A DNA stretch of 39,963 nt from an uncultured Phocaeicola sp. (GTDB lineage Bacteria > Bacteroidota > Bacteroidia > Bacteroidales > Bacteroidaceae), in assembly GCA_948956705.1 (NCBI GenBank), contig CARCZS010000027.1, positions 1-39,963 of the forward strand. The letters are read 5' to 3'. A program made the position numbers and the translations under genes. Below, one piece after another: positions 24,512 to 33,749 of this stretch. The notes beneath the pieces were generated by a model that was given only the letters and a program-made list of their open reading frames with translations, searched no databases and was not told where the DNA came from. How positions within the stretch are numbered: position 1 is the first letter of the stretch; each line of letters begins with the position of its first letter.

Positions 24512-25186
24512 TTATATTTTTATTTCATTCACCACCTGCCCGTCAAACAAATTAATGGTTCTCCCTGCATAGCCGGAATCGTGTTGGGAGTGGGTAACCA
24601 TAACAATTGTTGTTCCTTCTTTATTCAGTTCGGTCAGAAGTTCCATTACTTCCTTGCCGTTTTTGGAATCCAGATTACCGGTAGGCTCATCTGCTAGAAT
24701 CAGTTTCGGATTTGCTACTACAGCACGGGCTATTGCAACACGTTGTTGCTGTCCGCCGGATAGTTGTTGTGGGAAATGTTTTACCCGATGGGCAATAGCC
24801 ATACGGTTCATGGCATCTTCTACCCGGCGTTTGCGTTCTGCCGCCGGAATCCCCATATACAATAAGGGTAACTCGATATTTTCGAATACATTCAATTCAT
24901 CAATCAGGTTAAAGCTCTGGAACACGAATCCGATGACCCCTTTACGTAAATTGGTGCGTTGTGCTTCGGTAAATTTGGAAACGTCTGTTCCGTTCAGTTC
25001 GTAAGTGCCTCCCGTAGGATTGTCCAAAAGGCCGAGGATATTCAGCAGGGTGGACTTTCCACAACCGGATGGTCCCATGATGGCTACAAATTCGCCTGCT
25101 TTGATTTCTAGATTGACATTGTTCAATGCCCATGTTTCGACTTCTTCTGTTTTGAAGATTTTCTGTAAGTTTACTGTTTTGATCAT
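24512..25186 (-). CDS. ABC transporter ATP-binding protein (MacB/LolD type)
   Basis: This is a complete nucleotide-binding protein of 224 residues: Walker A GPSGCGKST (38-46), Q-loop FVFQSFNLI (about 87-95), signature LSGGQQQRV (142-150), Walker B LILADEP (162-168) and switch His199. Sequence and length fit the MacB/LolD/FtsE group that drives FtsX-type permeases by mechanotransmission. It is the only ATPase gene among four permease genes, so it probably energises several of them. It lies 19 bp after the third permease and 59 bp before the fourth. Confidence 0.95.
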   Translation of the reverse strand: MIKTVNLQKIFKTEEVETWALNNVNLEIKAGEFVAIMGPSGCGKSTLLNILGLLDNPTGGTYELNGTDVSKFTEAQRTNLRKGVIGFVFQSFNLIDELNVFENIELPLLYMGIPAAERKRRVEDAMNRMAIAHRVKHFPQQLSGGQQQRVAIARAVVANPKLILADEPTGNLDSKNGKEVMELLTELNKEGTTIVMVTHSQHDSGYAGRTINLFDGQVVNEIKI

Positions 25187-25205
25187 AATCTTATATTTTA
25201 TAAAG

Positions 25206-27605
25206 TTATTCGTTCTTGATTACTTTTGCAGGGTTAATTCGTGCAATTCCCAGAATACGGAATAATACCGTGAGGGCCGTAATAAATGTTATTCCGATGA
25301 AAATTCCTGCCCAATATATGATACCGTCATTAAAGAATACAATATATGCTTTTTTCCATATTTGTATGACTATATAAATTAATGGAAATGCAATAATTGC
25401 GGAAACAGTCAGCAGTTTTATATAAAGGCGGGCAAACAATAAAATAATCTGTTTCAATCCTGCTCCATTTACCTTCCGGATAGCTACTTCCTTTTGTCTG
25501 CGTTCCGTATCCAATGTGATGGTCGAATAAACTCCCAACAAAGTAATGAGCAGGCTGACGATAGAAAAGAATAGAATAATCCCTTTCAATTTATTTTCTA
25601 TTGCTTGTGCTTCATATATATCTTCCTGCAATGTAGTGACATGAGGATGAATACTTTCCGGGAGTGTTTCTTTCAATGTCTTTTCTATCATTTTTTTTAT
25701 ATCAGCCGTTTCCCCCGGCTCGCATTTCAGATAGCAATGACCTACATAATAATTGAAGTCGCTGGGTAAGAATACAAATCCAGGACTTTGATTATATATA
25801 TCGGCGATAAAATCGTCACATACACCGCAAATGGTATAGCTTTCCGAGTAATTGTATAAAATAGTTCCTAACAGATCTTTTTTCTGGCGTTCCGCCCATG
25901 TTTTGTCTACTACCAAATCCTCTTTGGCTTTTAATGTGTGTCCCGATAGTAAAGGTATGTTCATGAATTGGAAGAAGTTAGTGGAAACATTCATGACATT
26001 TACTTCAAAACTGCTTTCCGGGTTACCTTTTTCCATTTGCATCCCAGTACCTGATATACCTTTCAGATAACTGATGTCTGCCAATAATTTGTCTTGTACA
26101 CCGGAAAATTTGGATATACGTTCTATTAAAGCCAGTTTCTCTTCATTCTTCATAAACATATAATCTATGGAGAAACTTAGTATATTGGCTTTTTCTTTTT
26201 CAGTCAATGTGTTGAATAGGGTAGATTCCGTTTTCTCCGCTTGCATATAAAGAGCTACGGTAAATGCGACAAAAACCCAGCATATAAAAAATTGGATACC
26301 TAACAGTATATTCCGCATTCCATGTTTATGACGTTTTATCTCACTGCCATGAATCTCTGTCTGGATGGGTGTGTAATGTATGCGCAATACAGTTATAAAG
26401 CATAATATCATACATAAAAATAAGATGAATACCATATACTCTGCGGTCTGTATAAACAAGAGGTTCTTTTCAATGATAAGAACGTAATTAAATAAATTGA
26501 AATTCAAATAGGGACTGATTATTTCAATCAAGCAGAACGTAAACAAGAAAGCGATGAATGCAATGATGACAGACTGGACAAAGAGTTGGTAAAAAAGTTG
26601 CTGGTTTCCACTGCCCATAACTTTGCGTATCCCGTATTCACGGTTACGATTCAAAAAAGTTCCCATAAGAAAATGGAAGAAATTAAGAAGTCCGGTCAGT
26701 AAAATCAACAGGCCTACTATCATGGTTATTCCTGCAAAATAAGGAGCAATGGACTTATCCCAAAATTTCTTTCCAAAGGGCGAGGCGGTTATAGCTGTTT
26801 CTTCGTCATATATGTGGTGCTTCATATTTATGGAGCGAAAACGGGCTTCTAATTTTCGAGCTGTTTTACCCGGATGTAGCAGGGCAAAACCAAAACCTCC
26901 AGTCATATTATTACGACCGTTGAATTGCAATGTTCCTTCACTGTCATTCAAAGTCAGCATGTCCAGTTTCTCAAGAAAACTCAGGCTGGTATTCAGGGGA
27001 ATATCTTCTATCACGGCTTGAATGGTATAGGCTATGCCTCCAGTACGAGGAGTGGTATCCGGTGCTGTAAAAAGACGTTGTGTCAATATCATACGTTTGC
27101 CTATGGGATTTTCTGATTCACCGAAAATCCTTTTTGCTAAAGAGCGGGTCAGTATGATGGCATTGGGGGTGTTGGAGGCTACTTCCCATGATCCCTGTAG
27201 TATTCGGGGAGTGAATACTTTCCTAAAAAGAGAGTCTACTTCCATTGTCATCAAATGATCGTATGGCAATTCTTTCCCTTCTTTTATCTCTACGTTGTAA
27301 CTCCGCTCTCGGGGATAAACGGTAAAGGTAAAATCTTGAACCTCATCGAATCTAAGTTTGCGCAATTCTTCAATCGTTGTTGCCGGAATACCAGAATACA
27401 AATCTCCCCGTGTTGTACATAAATTTATGTCTGCTATGAGTTCTTTATTGGAAAAGCAAGAATCTACTTCGCTGATGAACCGGCTACAATAAAGACAGAT
27501 ACTAAAACATAATATCCCGACGGATAGCCCTACGATAGATATCAGATTTTGTATCTTATTTTTTAATAAGTGGCGCATTGCCATTTTTATATAATGCCTT
27601 AACAT
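25206..27605 (-). CDS. FtsX/MacB-type ABC transporter permease (third paralogue)
   Basis: The product has 799 residues in the same double-length layout: N-terminal helix (about 18-40), periplasmic domain, three helices (about 285-400), a mid-protein helix near 430-450, second periplasmic domain, and three final helices (about 680-790). Coupling motifs are REYGIRKVMG in the first half and KEVAIRKVNGAG in the second. It lies 20 bp after the second permease gene and 19 bp before the ATPase gene. The substrate is unknown. Confidence 0.9.
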   Translation of the reverse strand: MLRHYIKMAMRHLLKNKIQNLISIVGLSVGILCFSICLYCSRFISEVDSCFSNKELIADINLCTTRGDLYSGIPATTIEELRKLRFDEVQDFTFTVYPRERSYNVEIKEGKELPYDHLMTMEVDSLFRKVFTPRILQGSWEVASNTPNAIILTRSLAKRIFGESENPIGKRMILTQRLFTAPDTTPRTGGIAYTIQAVIEDIPLNTSLSFLEKLDMLTLNDSEGTLQFNGRNNMTGGFGFALLHPGKTARKLEARFRSINMKHHIYDEETAITASPFGKKFWDKSIAPYFAGITMIVGLLILLTGLLNFFHFLMGTFLNRNREYGIRKVMGSGNQQLFYQLFVQSVIIAFIAFLFTFCLIEIISPYLNFNLFNYVLIIEKNLLFIQTAEYMVFILFLCMILCFITVLRIHYTPIQTEIHGSEIKRHKHGMRNILLGIQFFICWVFVAFTVALYMQAEKTESTLFNTLTEKEKANILSFSIDYMFMKNEEKLALIERISKFSGVQDKLLADISYLKGISGTGMQMEKGNPESSFEVNVMNVSTNFFQFMNIPLLSGHTLKAKEDLVVDKTWAERQKKDLLGTILYNYSESYTICGVCDDFIADIYNQSPGFVFLPSDFNYYVGHCYLKCEPGETADIKKMIEKTLKETLPESIHPHVTTLQEDIYEAQAIENKLKGIILFFSIVSLLITLLGVYSTITLDTERRQKEVAIRKVNGAGLKQIILLFARLYIKLLTVSAIIAFPLIYIVIQIWKKAYIVFFNDGIIYWAGIFIGITFITALTVLFRILGIARINPAKVIKNE

Positions 27606-27625
27606 ATTTCCGTTGTTTTATAAAA

Positions 27626-29995
27626 TTATTCTGTTTTCATGATTTGTGTCGGATTAATATATGCCGCCTTTTGTATTTGGTATGCTAAGGTGCCCAGTGA
27701 TATGATTATTACCAACAGCAATGATATGATAAAAATGTCTATACTGACAGGTGCCCTTACTGCAAAATCTTGAGTATAGGTATTTATCAGATAATAAGCC
27801 AAAGGAATAGCTATGATAAATGCTATAATTAAAACGGTTATATATTTGCGGAATAACAGTCGGTAAAGGTCTTTGGCACTTGCACCGTTCACTTTACGAA
27901 TCGCTATTTCCCGATATCGTTGGCGAATGTCAAAAAGAGAAATCCCTAACAGACCAAGACTGGAAATAATAATAGCCATACCTGCAAAAATAGAATAAAT
28001 AGTGGCTGTTTGGCGGTCTTGTGTATACATCGCTTTGATATCATCTTCCAGGAAAGTATATTCAAAGTCTTCACTTCCATAGACTTTATATTCCAAATTA
28101 CGTAAGAAATCAATCACTTCTTTCTTTTTACCGGGTGTATAAGCTATCTGATAAAGATCACCACTGAACCGTGCTCCGACAGGATAGATAGTAGGCTTGA
28201 TTCCTGATGTCAAATGTCCTTCAAAATAATCCTCTACTACTGCAACGATAGGTTGAAGAGAAGCGTTAGCATTAGCCCTTTTTTGATTTTCTTCAATCAC
28301 TCCAGCGCCATTGATTGAAGTATAGCCTAATGCTTTCAGTGCGGCTTTGTTTACAACAAAAACAGTGCGCCGGTCTTCTTTATTTATATCGGGTATCTCA
28401 CCTTCAATTACTTTTATATCATATAATTTGAAAAATGCAGGAGTGGCGTAATGAATATTCAGAAACACCTTTTCTCCTTTATTGTTCAGATAATTTGTAC
28501 CAAAGGTAGGAGTAAGGATATTCTCATAGCTAGGTTCGTACAATTCAATAAAAGGGCATGCATTAAGTTCATTATCCAATTGCATGACACGTTGGCGGCG
28601 TTGTTGCATACTTTCATAAGTATAACTGCTAAAATCTTTCGATTCATATACTAAATTTACATTCATTATGTTTTTAGTACGAAAGCCGGGTTCGGTATTT
28701 AACAACATTCCAAGTTGTCGATTAAAATAAAGTGATAATACCACTAACAAAAAAGTTATAATATACTGTGCCCCTAGAAAGAACATACGAAAATGTTTGG
28801 AATGACTTTGGACACCGATAGAGCGAATGGAAAGAATGGGGGAGGTGTAATTGTATTTAATGTATGGATAAATAGAAGTTATTACTGGTAACAATAATAA
28901 AATACTTGCCGAAAGCCATCCGTCGAAAGCCGTATAAGAAAAGTGAATGTCGAACAAATATTCAGTAGGGGCAGACATTATTTCAATAATAAGCCAGGAT
29001 ACTAATAAGGCGCTCAGAACTAGTAATGTATTTTCAATCCATATATTGGCAAACAATGTTTTGCCGCATACACCAAATACTTTCTTCAATCCATATTCTT
29101 TTCCGCGGCGTAATAATGCTACCAGGTAAAGATTAATAAAATTCAAGATGCCGGTGAGGAGCAATAACAGGCATACGCCCGACAAAATAATTAAGTGGGA
29201 ATGGTTTCCCGAAAGAAACATAGCAGGTTCACGGTCTGTTAAAGAACCGTCCCAGTAAATATCCTTCACAGAAATTAAAGAAAATGTATGTGTGCGAGTG
29301 TCATATTTAGGGTCATTTATATATCGTGGGACACTACCTGTCTTATTTATGGCATTTATATCTGTACCGGGTAGGAAACGATAGAGCTCTGTATTCATCC
29401 TTTCCCAATGTTGGGATAATTTAGAAGAGAGGATGATATCAAAGTTAATTGTAGTTTTACACTCAGGTTCTCCTACAATGCCTTCTACGGTAATATCTTT
29501 GCCATTGCTATAACGTAGTACTTTACCTATCGGATTTTCATTACCGAAAATCTTACGGGCGTATTTTTCTGTTAATAATGCCGACTGAGGTGTTGTGAGA
29601 GATAGCTTTCCTTGCACTATAGGATAATGAAATAACTGGAAAAATACACTGTCGGTAACGAGGCAACGTGCCGGAATACGGTTGGTACCGGAAATGACAT
29701 AGTCCTTTTCCAATGGAATATAGGTGGTCATAGCTTCTACGAAACGATTGTCGATAGAAATGGTATCATAGTTATATTGTTTCAGTCCACTCAGTCCCCG
29801 GTTACCTTCTGTATTGGTACAGATAGCATACACATGCTCCCTGTCGATGCAATGTGTGTCCACTGTCAGTTCCCTATGGATATATCGCATCAAGATGATA
29901 CTGCATGCCAGACTGAATGCCAGTCCCAGCAAATTAATGATAGTATACGATTTAGAACGCATTAAAAAGCGCCAAGCATATTTCAGTGTTTTCAT
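27626..29995 (-). CDS. FtsX/MacB-type ABC transporter permease (second paralogue)
   Basis: The product has 789 residues. The N-terminal helix is at about 17-37. Coupling motifs are KEYGLKKVFG (299-308) and REIAIRKVNGA (695-705), each beside a three-helix FtsX bundle, with two large periplasmic regions. The first 46 residues are identical to those of the neighbouring first permease, although the proteins diverge sharply afterwards. It starts 13 bp after that gene. The role is inferred: one of several permeases sharing the single ATPase. Confidence 0.9.
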   Translation of the reverse strand: MKTLKYAWRFLMRSKSYTIINLLGLAFSLACSIILMRYIHRELTVDTHCIDREHVYAICTNTEGNRGLSGLKQYNYDTISIDNRFVEAMTTYIPLEKDYVISGTNRIPARCLVTDSVFFQLFHYPIVQGKLSLTTPQSALLTEKYARKIFGNENPIGKVLRYSNGKDITVEGIVGEPECKTTINFDIILSSKLSQHWERMNTELYRFLPGTDINAINKTGSVPRYINDPKYDTRTHTFSLISVKDIYWDGSLTDREPAMFLSGNHSHLIILSGVCLLLLLTGILNFINLYLVALLRRGKEYGLKKVFGVCGKTLFANIWIENTLLVLSALLVSWLIIEIMSAPTEYLFDIHFSYTAFDGWLSASILLLLPVITSIYPYIKYNYTSPILSIRSIGVQSHSKHFRMFFLGAQYIITFLLVVLSLYFNRQLGMLLNTEPGFRTKNIMNVNLVYESKDFSSYTYESMQQRRQRVMQLDNELNACPFIELYEPSYENILTPTFGTNYLNNKGEKVFLNIHYATPAFFKLYDIKVIEGEIPDINKEDRRTVFVVNKAALKALGYTSINGAGVIEENQKRANANASLQPIVAVVEDYFEGHLTSGIKPTIYPVGARFSGDLYQIAYTPGKKKEVIDFLRNLEYKVYGSEDFEYTFLEDDIKAMYTQDRQTATIYSIFAGMAIIISSLGLLGISLFDIRQRYREIAIRKVNGASAKDLYRLLFRKYITVLIIAFIIAIPLAYYLINTYTQDFAVRAPVSIDIFIISLLLVIIISLGTLAYQIQKAAYINPTQIMKTE
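29861..29995 (-). repeat. Near-identical 5' gene segment, copy 2
   Basis: This 135-bp stretch, the first 45 codons of the second permease gene, matches 32271-32405 at 127 of 135 positions by direct comparison. The match ends abruptly beyond codon 48. Confidence 0.85.
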
Positions 29996-30008
29996 ATTTA
30001 ATGTGTGT

Positions 30009-32405
30009 TTATTCTGATCTTATAATTTTTGCGGGATCAATTTGAGCAGCTTTGTGTATTTGCCAAATTAATGTGCTTGATGAAATAAAGGAAATGATAG
30101 CTAGAACTGCTAAATAAATTCCTATATCTACAGGTATTTTTAGTACAAAATCCCGTGTATACATATATATGAGGTAATAGGCAAGTGGAATAGCCAATAC
30201 AAATGCACAACCTATTACTTTGATATATTTGCGGAACAATAGCAGGTAAAGGTCTTTCATCCCTGCGCCATTTACTTTGCGGATGGCAATTTCACGATAA
30301 CGTTGTCGGATATCAAATAAGGATAATCCAAATAATCCCAAACAGGAGATGATGATTGCTATCAAGGCAAAGACAAAGTAAATGTTTGCTGTTTGACGGT
30401 CCTGAGCATAAAGTTTGTGGACTTCATCTGTCAACCAAGTATAGGTGAAGTCTTCGGTATTATATATTTCTTTCTCTGTTTTCTTCAGATATTCTATGAC
30501 TTCTTTTTCTTTATCGGGGCTGACGGCAATCAAAAAATCGCTGTTGCCGCTGCTGGGCCCTACGACAAATGCCATCGGTTTTATTCCTTCAGTGAGATGG
30601 CTTGGGTAATAATCGTCTATTATAGCCACTACAGGCATAAGTTTGGTTCCACCTTCTTCCATTTCTCCTTTTTCGCTGACACTAATCCAAAGCGGGGATT
30701 CGCTGCGTACAAAAGCATCTTCTAGCCGAGTATAGCCCATAGCTTTCATTGCTGCTTTGTTCAGTACCATTTTATAGTCACTCCAACCTTCAAATTTTTG
30801 GGGGATTTCTCCTTCCAGTACTTTTAAATCATATAGTTGGAAGAATTGTGGAGAAGGAAATAGGGTGAGCATGGGTTGACGGGTATCCTGGTCATTTAAC
30901 AACATGCAGATAGAGCCTCCCCTTAATATAGAATAATGGGAATTCATCCACATTTCAATGTGAGGACACTCGTTTAATAGTTGCTTGATACGGTCTTGGC
31001 GGGCAAAGCGCTCATTGCGCTTTTCTTCTGTATCAGAGCGCAGATAATTTTTGTTTTCGTGTAACAACTCAGCTCTGAGAATTCTTTCTGTCCGATATCC
31101 GGGAGAGGTATTCAGCAGGAAATGCAGTTGCTTGCCAAAGTAAAAGGACAGGATAAGGAGTAATATGGTTATAATGTATTGAAAAAAAAGGAATGTCATA
31201 CGTACAGTGATAGCATGACGGTTTGATGTTATTGAACGGATAGACACAATAGGAGGGAGATAATTATATCTGATGTATGGATAAATAGAAGTGACCAAAG
31301 GTAATAATATGATGAATCCCAAAGACAATTGCCAGTCGAATGCCGAATAGCTAATTTGTTCATTCATCAACCGGCTGACTGGTACTTGGGTTGCTTCTAT
31401 CAACAGCCAGGCGGTTAGCAATGCGGCAAAGGCTAATAACAGATTTTCTATCCATATTTGTAAAAACAAAGGCAGACGCTGCAAGCCGAATACTTTCTTT
31501 ACTCCATATTCTTTAGAACGTTTCATCATAAATACCATATAAATATTGATGAAATTCAATATACCTACCAATAATAGCAATATGGTTACTCCTGAAAGAA
31601 TATACAGGTGTGTACGGTTACCGAATTGCATGATGGAATCGTAATCGTCATCGTGACCAATGGAATTTCTCCAGTATAAATTTTTCCAAGTAATAAATTC
31701 CCAGCGTATTCTGTTTCCCCTTTTGTCCTTTCTGTACACATTGCTTGCTTTGTTTATCTTATCCAGATCTACACCGGGGAGTATGCGCATCAGTGATATA
31801 TCCATACGTTGCCAGTGTTCCACCAATCTGTATGATACCAGTAGATCGAACCGAAGTAATGATTTGCATCCCAATTCTCCAATCACTCCCTTGATGGTGA
31901 TGTTTTTACCATAATATTCCAATACTTTTCCTATCGGATTTTCTTTACCAAATATATTACGGGCATAGCGCTGGGTGATGATGGCGTCACCAGGGGCATC
32001 TAAATGGGCCTCACCGGCTGCAACCGGGTAGTGGAAGAAATGAAAAAAAGTGGAGTCAACTGCTGCTATATTCATTGCATAGTTACTGTTTTCATATACC
32101 ACATTGTCTCGCTGCTGTAACATCAGGCGGCATTGTTCCACTATTTGATGGTCAGGAATATAAACAGAATCAGTTTCAGACCAGCCTTGTTGCAAACTTC
32201 CCGGATGAAGATTTCCTTCTATATCCCGTATAGGAATGATGATATGTTCCGGATTTACGCTATGTGCATCCACCGTCAGTTCCCTATGGATATATCGCAT
32301 CAAGATGATGCTGCATGCCAGACTGAAAGCCAGTCCTAGCAAATTAATGATAGTATACGATTTAGAACGCATTAAGAAGCGCCAGGCATATTTCAAAGTT
32401 TTCAT
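30009..32405 (-). CDS. FtsX/MacB-type ABC transporter permease (first paralogue)
   Basis: The product has 798 residues in the same layout as its neighbour. Coupling motifs are KEYGVKKVFG in the first FtsX bundle and REIAIRKVNGAGMKDLY in the second. Periplasmic regions lie at about 45-280 and 440-670. It is the first permease after the membrane-fusion gene (10-bp gap). Its N-terminal 46 residues equal those of the second paralogue, pointing to duplication with later gene conversion or constraint on the start region. Confidence 0.9.
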   Translation of the reverse strand: MKTLKYAWRFLMRSKSYTIINLLGLAFSLACSIILMRYIHRELTVDAHSVNPEHIIIPIRDIEGNLHPGSLQQGWSETDSVYIPDHQIVEQCRLMLQQRDNVVYENSNYAMNIAAVDSTFFHFFHYPVAAGEAHLDAPGDAIITQRYARNIFGKENPIGKVLEYYGKNITIKGVIGELGCKSLLRFDLLVSYRLVEHWQRMDISLMRILPGVDLDKINKASNVYRKDKRGNRIRWEFITWKNLYWRNSIGHDDDYDSIMQFGNRTHLYILSGVTILLLLVGILNFINIYMVFMMKRSKEYGVKKVFGLQRLPLFLQIWIENLLLAFAALLTAWLLIEATQVPVSRLMNEQISYSAFDWQLSLGFIILLPLVTSIYPYIRYNYLPPIVSIRSITSNRHAITVRMTFLFFQYIITILLLILSFYFGKQLHFLLNTSPGYRTERILRAELLHENKNYLRSDTEEKRNERFARQDRIKQLLNECPHIEMWMNSHYSILRGGSICMLLNDQDTRQPMLTLFPSPQFFQLYDLKVLEGEIPQKFEGWSDYKMVLNKAAMKAMGYTRLEDAFVRSESPLWISVSEKGEMEEGGTKLMPVVAIIDDYYPSHLTEGIKPMAFVVGPSSGNSDFLIAVSPDKEKEVIEYLKKTEKEIYNTEDFTYTWLTDEVHKLYAQDRQTANIYFVFALIAIIISCLGLFGLSLFDIRQRYREIAIRKVNGAGMKDLYLLLFRKYIKVIGCAFVLAIPLAYYLIYMYTRDFVLKIPVDIGIYLAVLAIISFISSSTLIWQIHKAAQIDPAKIIRSE
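32271..32405 (-). repeat. Near-identical 5' gene segment, copy 1
   Basis: Partner of 29861-29995: 8 differences in 135 bp, half of them in codon third positions. It is in direct orientation, 2,410 bp apart. Confidence 0.85.
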
Positions 32406-32415
32406 GTTGCATGTT

Positions 32416-33666
32416 TTATTTTAATATCAATTCTTCTGCGTCACCAAAGGTATCATATCCTGTGATAATTACAAATTCTCCAGGCTGTAAACCTTCAGTG
32501 ATTTCATATTGAAGCGGGTTTTGGCGTCCTATATTCAATGGAACTTTTACAGCTTTTGTTTTTGATGGGTTTATTTTGTAAATCCATTGTCCTCCAGTAG
32601 ACTGGTAGAAATTTCCACGTGGGATAACTATAGCTTGTTCGGGTTGACCCAATTCTATTTGTACCCGGAAGCTCTTTCCTACACGGACATTCTCGGGCAT
32701 TTCTCCGGTAAATACCAAATCTACATCAAACATACGGTCTTTTACTTCAGGAACTACTTTAGTAATTCTCAGGGGGTAGCGTTTCCCTTGATAGTTTACG
32801 GTAGCCGGAAGACCTGTTGTGATGCGGTCAATGTAATATTCACTTAAAGAAGTATGAATTTTATATTGATCCAGCACTTTTATTTCAGCTATACTTTCTC
32901 CCGAAGCAACCTGTTGGCCGGGAGTTACTTTCACAAAACTTAGTTGGCCGCCAATCGGAGCTTTTATTATCAAATCCTCCAACCGTTCTTCCGCACGTTT
33001 CAGTTTTTTGCTTTCACGTTCCAGATCATTTTTCAATAATTCTTTGCGGATAAGGGTTACGGATGAATCATGTTTCAGGCTTTCCATTTGTAATGCCGTA
33101 TTTTTCAGTTTATACTTATATTCATCTTCAGATACTTGAAGCTCAGCCTTGCTCTTAATTCCCATTTTGAATTCCTCTTTGTCCAGTCCGAAGCTCTTGC
33201 GCAGTCGTTCCATCTCATATTGTGCCTGTAATGTCTGTTGCTTCAGTGTCAGACTCTTTTGTTCCATTTCTATCTCTTTTTCTTTATAAGTGATTCGTTG
33301 TTTTTCCCATTCGTCACGTTGGTCTTCAATGGAACGAATCAGATCCGGATTAGTCAATATCAATAAGGTGTCACCTTGTTTCATCATATTCCCTTCTTCT
33401 CCAACAATGCGGTCTACACTGCCGGCTTCACGAGTATTTACTTTGATGGTAAGAATGGGTTGCACCAGTCCTTCCACATCTACATACTCCATAAATTTGT
33501 CGTTTTTTACTTCGGCTATCTGAATGTTGTCTGTTTCGATACGCAGCTTGCGAGGACCTAATGAAAGGCTTATCACATAGATAAGGAAGATAATGAAGGC
33601 CAGTGCAGCTATCATATAGTAGCGATAGCGGATGTACCACGGTTTCTTTTCAATTTTTATATCCAT
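32416..33666 (-). CDS. Membrane-fusion (periplasmic adaptor) protein, HlyD/MacA type
   Basis: The product has 416 residues. A single N-terminal anchor helix (about 13-33) is followed by a first biotinyl-lipoyl-like strand region, a long alpha-helical hairpin (about 115-240, heavily charged coiled coil with Lys/Glu repeats), the second lipoyl half (LIIKAPIGGQLSFV), and beta-barrel and membrane-proximal domains to the end. Such adaptors join an inner-membrane pump to a TolC channel. It lies 83 bp after the TolC-type gene and 10 bp before the first permease, so it likely bridges these. Confidence 0.92.
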   Translation of the reverse strand: MDIKIEKKPWYIRYRYYMIAALAFIIFLIYVISLSLGPRKLRIETDNIQIAEVKNDKFMEYVDVEGLVQPILTIKVNTREAGSVDRIVGEEGNMMKQGDTLLILTNPDLIRSIEDQRDEWEKQRITYKEKEIEMEQKSLTLKQQTLQAQYEMERLRKSFGLDKEEFKMGIKSKAELQVSEDEYKYKLKNTALQMESLKHDSSVTLIRKELLKNDLERESKKLKRAEERLEDLIIKAPIGGQLSFVKVTPGQQVASGESIAEIKVLDQYKIHTSLSEYYIDRITTGLPATVNYQGKRYPLRITKVVPEVKDRMFDVDLVFTGEMPENVRVGKSFRVQIELGQPEQAIVIPRGNFYQSTGGQWIYKINPSKTKAVKVPLNIGRQNPLQYEITEGLQPGEFVIITGYDTFGDAEELILK

Positions 33667-33749
33667 TAGTTTATGTTTTTTGATATAATTTTTTTATTTC
33701 TTTTTTAAGTATGGCGATAATACAAAGATCATTTATATCTGCCGTGTAG

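Noticed and set aside
29861..32405. Assembly artefact duplicating a permease gene
   Set aside because: Outside the first 135 bp the two genes differ throughout and encode clearly distinct proteins, so both are real.
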